Source of the DNA: Paramacrobiotus metropolitanus
Taxonomy: Eukaryota > Tardigrada > Eutardigrada > Parachela > Macrobiotidae
NCBI RefSeq assembly: GCF_019649055.1
Contig: NW_026570247.1
Span: forward strand, 186,001 to 250,000
DNA length: 64,000 nt
Direction: 5' to 3'
Numbering within the stretch: the stretch's first letter is position 1; each line of letters opens with the position of its first letter. Shown piece by piece: positions 57,565 to 64,000 of the stretch. The position numbers and the translations under genes are program-made. The notes under the pieces are model-generated. The model was not told the origin of the DNA and searched no databases. It was given only the letters and a program-made list of their open reading frames with translations.

Positions 57565-60500
57565 CAGCCGTATTTCGGTTTCCAGTGGATAGCGCCCTGG
57601 TTTTAGGTGGGAGGGGCACCGAGAATCGAGAAAACAGCAACATAGCGTGCTGCAAAATTGTCGAAAATTAAAGAAAAAAAGCAAAACCGGTTCAAAATTT
57701 TGTACAGCAAGGTGTGAAATCAAAAATTACATGGAGTGGGCATTTTCGCACGAAGCGCGAGGCCAGCAAACGTTTCCACTGCGGAAACTGCGAGAAAGTT
57801 CATAAAAAATGTTAAGCATAATTAAATTTCTTTTGCAGTGGACGTTACTAAAGGTCAAAAGCAATGCTTTATCATGTACAGTATATGTACTGAATTTAGA
57901 GAAAAAGTTAATTTGCGCGCAAAGCATGCACATGTTCTTACTGCTGAAATTTCCAAAAATTCGATAAAAACGGTTTCAAGCTTTGCAGAAGTTCCCCTTG
58001 GAACACGGCTTATTTTAATACAAGAATAAGATTTATTTTGTGCTATGGTTATATGAAACATAGATATTGTGGGACGAAGTACCTATAGACACACAGTTAA
58101 CGTTAACTAAGTTTTATTCATTAAAGAGGTACTAAATTTGCGATTAGCGGGAAGCCGACCGCTGCCGACGTACAAACGGTTTGCGATTGCAAAAATCGCT
58201 GGAAATTTTACTAAAAATAATAATTTCTGTAGTTTTTCTCGGGTTTGGTTTTCAGCCTCCCGTGCCCCATTAAAAGTAGACAGGTGATTGATATTTATTT
58301 TGGTACTTGTATCCACATGTGTAGTCACTCGTAGTTCGCGTGGGTCACAGTACCCCTTAAATCAGCACTTTTTTGGCGGAAAAAAACCAAATTTTGTAAC
58401 GATACAAATTTTGTCGATGTCGGACATGAAGTATACCGGTAGAAATTGCATAAATCCTGGTCGCACAGAAAATGTTGGGACTGTCTTCTAAGTATGTGTA
58501 TTACTAATTATGAATTTTTGCATTTGTTTTGTGGTAAGTCAAAGTTTTAATGACGATTTGAGTGCAGGTGTGATTGTTGCCTACTTGTGTCTGAACGAAT
58601 TAATAGTTCGCGCTTGATAAAACGGTAACGAACGTGTACAATCCGTACATAATTAAATACTGTTATATACAGCTGATTTCATTTCGGAATACTCCTGGAA
58701 ACTTAACAAACTCCCAGTTTTCTGTGCGTTAGGCCGGTAACAAACCATCGGCATCCAGCACAACCTTACTTGATAGCACTACAGGTGCACTTGGATTATG
58801 GTGCAATTAGGCAATAAAAGTGCATTGCACATTATCGACGATCAAAAGTTAAAGCAAGGCGATACAGCTGCACTGCGGCTACCCGACACTGCCCAGAAAA
58901 ACGGTTGAAACGATGTCAATATCTTTGACTAAATGTCTTTGAGAATGTTGCCAATTTGCTAATACATTAGCTCATATTAATCATTAGCTGCCGGATAGAT
59001 AAATTTTGAATATATAGCAGCGGATTAACAAAATATTTTACATGGTTCAATGCGGTGTTGAATGCGTTCGACTGAAAACTAAAAAGTCAAGTATGACTTA
59101 GGATATCACTGTCAAGTTTTGCCGCGCGCAATAGCAGCGCATGGAATCCGCAGCCGTTACGGCGCGACTCTGTGTGAATTACTGATAAGATGCTTTTTTC
59201 GCATCGATACTCCTTACGCGTACGTGCGCGCTTGCGATAATTATGCCGTCTTTAACCGGTGCATGTCACAAAGCAATATTGTGCGCAGCACTTTTCAAAG
59301 GTTAATAATTTAATTAGGATAAGTGCTAATTTTAGCTTTTGTGCTGCCACTGCTACGGAAAATATAGTGAAACAGCCGTTATGATCGTTGCGGTTCTGGC
59401 TAGCATGCTTGATGCTAGGAACAAAGGTCATGAAATTTGCGTTTAATTCATAATTACAGTGTACTCAGTGTATGTACTCTGTAGTTATTCGATGTTTTTC
59501 GCATTCCGGACACTTTGACAATATGATTTGCAAACCGGACACCACAGACACGACATTCCTTTAATATTCCACATTAGAAGGCGTGATAAGTGGCTTTATT
59601 ATTCTCGTAAACAAGCTTGCATAAAATAATAATTATTACATATTCAGTTTTTGATAATTATTTATCAAGTGGAACAACATGGAAAATGCTTTGTCCAGTA
59701 CGTGAATCGATATTTTCAGATTGTCCGAATACGAAAAACAAGTAGAAAGGATTTTGTAGTCAGTTATTATTAGGTAAAAACTTAAATATTCAATAATAAT
59801 AAAAGCCTAATTTTCAAGGTACACGGTCGCAACGTACAATAGAGTATACACCGCACCTACGTACAAAATGCACTCTCAATTACTGCATGGCTTTATACGA
59901 ATATCAGCAGCACATGCATTAATTAATTAATACATGACCTTTCTATATTAAGAAAGAAAGACTCTGTAGCCAATGCTTTTCGTAAAGTATTAAGTTAATC
60001 GCTGTAATGATTATAATAAAAGTCACAACGCCCCATGAGCAAAATTGAACTTACTGTTTACTGTTTTGTGTTCGGTCTTTGACAATTTATCCTTAATACA
60101 CAGTTCAGCGCCATGCATTCTAATTAGTGCAGAGGGCGATTTGCAGACGTAAAGTGTATAGCAGACTTATGCATAGGCATTAATTAACGTATAGCTTAAT
60201 CATCGTTGTATTGTACGCTCATGCCACGTGTACGTGCAAGGGTAATTTAAATTATTTTTTACAATAAAGGTGTATGAACATGAGCGTTTTTGCTTCTGTA
60301 CAGATACAAGCATAAATAAAATAATGAAACAGCACATAATGGTTTGAGTTTGGACAGTGGCAATGTAAAGCTCAGTTGCCGGCAAATGTTTGTCAGCTGA
60401 AATCGGTTTTTGTGTTTTCCGAAAGAAATATGTTATATCACGACAGCTTTCATGCTGCACCAGATAAAACGTAACTGCCCAGACGTTATCAGTCGGCGCG

Positions 60501-61838
60501 AAAGTGATTTGAGTGAATCGACATGCACTCTTGTGTATCACATGCCGTTTTTTGTGTTTCGCTCACCCGAAACACACAGATTTGTGGTTTCACGTAAATA
60601 TTATTAGTAGGGGTGCCCCCTCTTAAATTCGCCACTCTTTCTTAGCCGCCGCATTGATTTTTACGCATATCAGATCCAGTAACAAAATTTTGAAAGTTCC
60701 TAAAATTCTGGCAGTACTTTTAGTGTGCGGAGTGCGAAGTCGCTTACCGATCGAAGAAACGGCACGGAATGCAGATTCATCTTAATTCTGGAATTCTTCA
60801 CGGTACATATATAGTGAGTACCACACTAGAGCGTCTGTACATGTACGAAAACTTCCGCGGCTAAATTTATGATTCTGAATTACTTTGCTGCATGAGTCTT
60901 AGAGCGTTTTGTGCCCAAAACTAAGATTTGTATATCGTACTGCACATTGGCGTGAAAACCGTTTGTGCTCGCAACACGTCCGTTTGGAGAGTTCTCGGTG
61001 AAATAAAATTCCAAAAGCTTAAACGCAGGAAACTATACTAAAAGCCTCATTATCAACCGGTTTTCTTCAAATTTTCCAAGGTAGCACATCAGCGGGATCG
61101 TTGATGTTACACCGAATCAGGTTTCCATAGCTTGCTATTTTATTCGTCGGTACTGGCTTGAATGAGTTCCTATAGCGTTCTACAATTGAAATGCAAAAAT
61201 CTGTCCGTAAACTGCAAAAATGCACAGGCATGGCTTTTTTGATATTTGCGCTTCGTGTTTTGAAAAGTGTCTCAATTATTTGTAATGCTTTCAACGAACA
61301 GTGACCTTTAAAAGCTGTCTGGAGTTATATAAATTATTTAGTTATTTTATCGAAATCCAACCATGCCATAAATACTGATTCCTTTGTTAATAAATTTGTT
61401 TTATTTTATTTATTCGAAATAATTTTCACTAATTTTACGAATATTCAAATATTTGAAACTGATGGCTGTGAGCCTAAATCACAAGTGTTATACATGATTG
61501 CTGGATTTTAATTTTTATGCCGGATATTCTTGAGCATTTTTTGCTGGATATTTTACTGTTTTATGAGTATTTGTCGGAAAATCAAAATTTTTTTGAATAT
61601 TTTTGTAACACTTACTAACAAAATTTAATCGCCGCAGCAAAAATTGCTCAACATATATACACATATACGTATAATATATATCTGATTGGCTGAGTTAGCG
61701 CTTAATTAACCAGTTCCGTTTTGGTTTTCTTTATAAGAAATAATAATAAGATTAATATAACTATAAGAAAAATGCGAATGAGAATTTCCCTTCCATCCTT
61801 GCTTTTAAATAATTTAGTATAGTGTACGGGGTTTTTTA
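57565..61838. other. AT-rich intergenic, essentially empty
   Basis: No conserved protein or known RNA was recognised on either strand. The best open stretch (61067-61294, minus; SYGNLIRCNINDPADVLPW near its end) follows a TTGTAG acceptor-like site, but its codon use is unlike the real exons here and I do not recognise it. Confidence 0.4.
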
Positions 61839-62586
61839 GACTACAATCTTACAGATTGTAGTCGCAATACAGTCCCGGTATACGGTCCGGTAAACGATAC
61901 GGTGGGACACCGTATCGGAACCGTATCGTTAGCACATTAGAGCTGTCGCACTCATCACAAACGGTGTAATCCAGTCGAGTCATGCTTTCGTGAAGAAACG
62001 TGAAAGTTTCAATCAGCCTTGGCACTTTTGTATGAGATAAACTGTGTCCAGCTGTAAGTCATATCAAAACTGAAATTCCAGATTATTTTTCGATATCAGA
62101 ACATCTAAATCTGAGCGCCAGTGAACGTTTCTAGGAGCATTTTTAATTAACACAGAAGTCTACGGAATCTGAGTGAACAGCTCGCGCAGAGTACTCCAAC
62201 TGCTCCGTAAGCTTAGCATGGTAAACGCAAATGGCTGCAGAATCGTGAATTTTTGGACAAACCGCTCCCACTTGGTATCAAAAAACTTCAAATAATTTTA
62301 TCCTTCTTTTGATTTACTCTGCTTGTTAATCAAGAATACTTAAAGCTTACTCTACCAATTCAAAAATTTCGTGTTTTGGCAACTGCAGCCGTTGTTATGG
62401 AGGCCACCGCCACCGCGAGTGGTTGCCATATCGCTGAGCACAACGGTATGCTCGACGATATCTGAGCCTTTTACCGTCAATCCTATCGTCAAACGGTCCG
62501 GTAAGGGTACGCTGTGATGACGTGCAAGAGCCTATCGTATATCGTACCGTCTATCGTAAGCCTTTTTGTGCGTGCGACTACAATCT
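61839..62586. mobile_element. candidate MITE with palindromic end
   Basis: TGCGACTACAATCT at 62573-62586 is the exact complement of AGATTGTAGTCGCA at 61853-61866. The left end also forms a perfect 11-bp hairpin (GACTACAATCT, loop TAC, AGATTGTAGTC; 61839-61863). Inside lies GATACGGTG/CACCGTATC (61895-61915), and both sides carry ACGGTCCGGTAA. No coding content; target-site duplication unclear. Confidence 0.45.
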
Positions 62587-63780
62587 AATGACTGGTTGTG
62601 AAAATCTCTCTGACGTTTTCATTTCTTTATGTGTATTTATATTCTTCGAATTTTCTGTGATTTTGCAACTTTTTTTGAATTACCTAATAACTTCGACCCT
62701 GTATTATACGGTACATCCTGATACTTGCGGCTGTATGCGCTTATTTTGACAAAAATCCTAAATCAGTCTGATAATTCATTTGCTTCATTTCAAATTGGTT
62801 TTGGGGACACAATTAGTCGACTACAAATTCTTCATTTGATTATAATTGTTGTTGAGCGAAGCTCGCTTTGTACATATTGAGAAATAAAGTACAACAATTA
62901 GTAGAAGTAAGTAAATCTGCTGCCGGATAAGTGAAAAGCAAAGTCCACGAAAACTATCGAAAGTAAGCAAATATAAGTCAATCTTCAAAAACGAGTGGTA
63001 AAAATAAATGCTCTATATATTGTGAAGAAGTTGTACTACCCAACACAATAACTGAAATATTTTTTTTTATCTTAGTACTTTAATAGCTATAGAAGCAACA
63101 AACATTTTTTCACACATTCTACACAAGTTCATGAGAAGCTGAAATATGAATTTAGACATACTGCGAAGCCAAATAATAGTCTCTTTCATAATGCGAGTCT
63201 TTACATGCGGTTTTGCTGCTGTTCTTGTGATAATTTTATAATAATTGGTAATAACTGCAACAACTTCAAATTTCATTTTCAGCCACTAAGAGTTTACACA
63301 GCACCAGCATTAAGTTTTGCATATTCCTAAGATTCTATCGATACTACGCAGTAGTTGAATACCTATTAACTCTGCTGAAAATTTGCCGATCGTAACTCTG
63401 CGGAGAATGTAGGTTTACTTTTAGGTTATCGAATCCAACGACAGGATAATGACAATTAACTGCTAATAATTCTTATTCATGGCTACAGGCATCAAGTCGC
63501 AGTGTAGCAACTAATAAGACGATGTACGATACACTAAGTGCATGAGTATCGGCTTCTAAAAGTAGTAAACTTTTGCCAGTCTTCCTAAAAACAGTAATCA
63601 AATATCAAGTACTCGTATCACTGTATCAGCAACTTTACAATGGATTAATGGCCATAATTTTTCAAATTTCAATAAAGACGGGCATTTAATGCAGTCGCCT
63701 TCGACATGCTTTAATTCAATACGTTATTTCTATGCTCTCGTGCAAACAAAATGGTAACATAATATCTGTAATTTACGTTT
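62587..63780. other. AT-rich intergenic or intron
   Basis: Nothing recognised. If the exon candidate at 63792-63823 is real, this would be the first intron of a minus-strand gene. Confidence 0.3.
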
Positions 63781-63791
63781 CTGCAACTTAC

Positions 63792-63823
63792 CGTCCAAAT
63801 GGTTAAAAAAATCCTCGGTCATA
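63792..63823 (-). CDS. candidate first coding exon
   Basis: On the minus strand an ATG opens MTEDFFNHLDG and is followed by a strong GTAAGT donor. No following exon was found downstream (leftwards), so this rests on the start-donor pair alone. Confidence 0.15.
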
Positions 63824-64000
63824 TAGTTAGTGAATGTGAACAATAATAATCATATCATTATAACGCACTGGAAAAATCAGTAACCAAGTTCGATCGAGAT
63901 TTTCTACCGAACGTTTTTACAAAGTCGAGGCCGGGATCTCCATTCCATGCGTGACAGTGCAGCCTTGCCCGGGTCGACTAGCTTGCACTAAGCACTGTAC

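Overview
This is a eukaryotic nuclear window. GC-rich coding exons alternate with AT-rich introns that carry canonical GT..AG splice sites. The one confidently orthologous gene is a TUT1/Star-PAP type nucleotidyltransferase. The rest is a lineage-specific multigene family (N-terminal Tudor/Agenet-like half plus an F-box half), glycine-rich RNA-binding genes and small transposons. The F-box family resembles uncharacterised tardigrade proteins as I remember them, so a eutardigrade is my best guess; this is inference, not proof.

Layout. 1-3994: the 3' end of an LTR element with an odd GTCGG/CCGAC-rich interior. 4237-7017 (+): F-box family copy A (broken). 7519-8806: young non-autonomous LTR element. 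9485-9674: hAT MITE. 10.0-13.7 kb: relics, including partial copy B. 14125-16325 (+): intact family gene C. 17.8-18.7 kb: eroded relic. 19075-27286 (-): intact TUT1-like gene. 28971-30244 (-) and 31966-33573 (-): two partly duplicated RRM/Gly-rich/zinc-knuckle genes. 35254-41302 (+): inverted, dead TUT1 copy, fused to a LINE fragment (41303-41925). 41.9-46.9 kb: inverted relics and the broken family copy D (-). 47828-56151 (-): intact family gene G, with introns loaded with transposons. 56255-56961: MITE. 57488-57559: tRNA-like Pol III unit. 57.6-64 kb: AT-rich, almost featureless.

The organising structure is a large inverted duplication. About 13.37-27.47 kb reappears in reverse complement at about 35.13-45.96 kb, around a centre near 31.3 kb that holds the RNA-binding genes. 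Outlying relics (10.0 and 48.4 kb) and the outer family members A and G also face each other, so an older, larger palindrome is possible. Decay is one-sided. The left arm keeps reading-frame-perfect C and TUT1. In the right arm TUT1 has lost its catalytic aspartates and 3' end, and D has lost its frame and last exon. On top of this sits a direct duplication of about 5 kb (10.6-13.3 kb versus 15.6-18.7 kb).

Family genes share one architecture: a long exon 1 (Tudor/Agenet-like), a short exon 2 and exon 3 that split the F-box, and a last exon of exactly 124 nt. They are probably SCF ubiquitin-ligase substrate adaptors with a lineage-specific ligand-binding half. All exon joins given here were checked by eye for phase, but none has transcript support.
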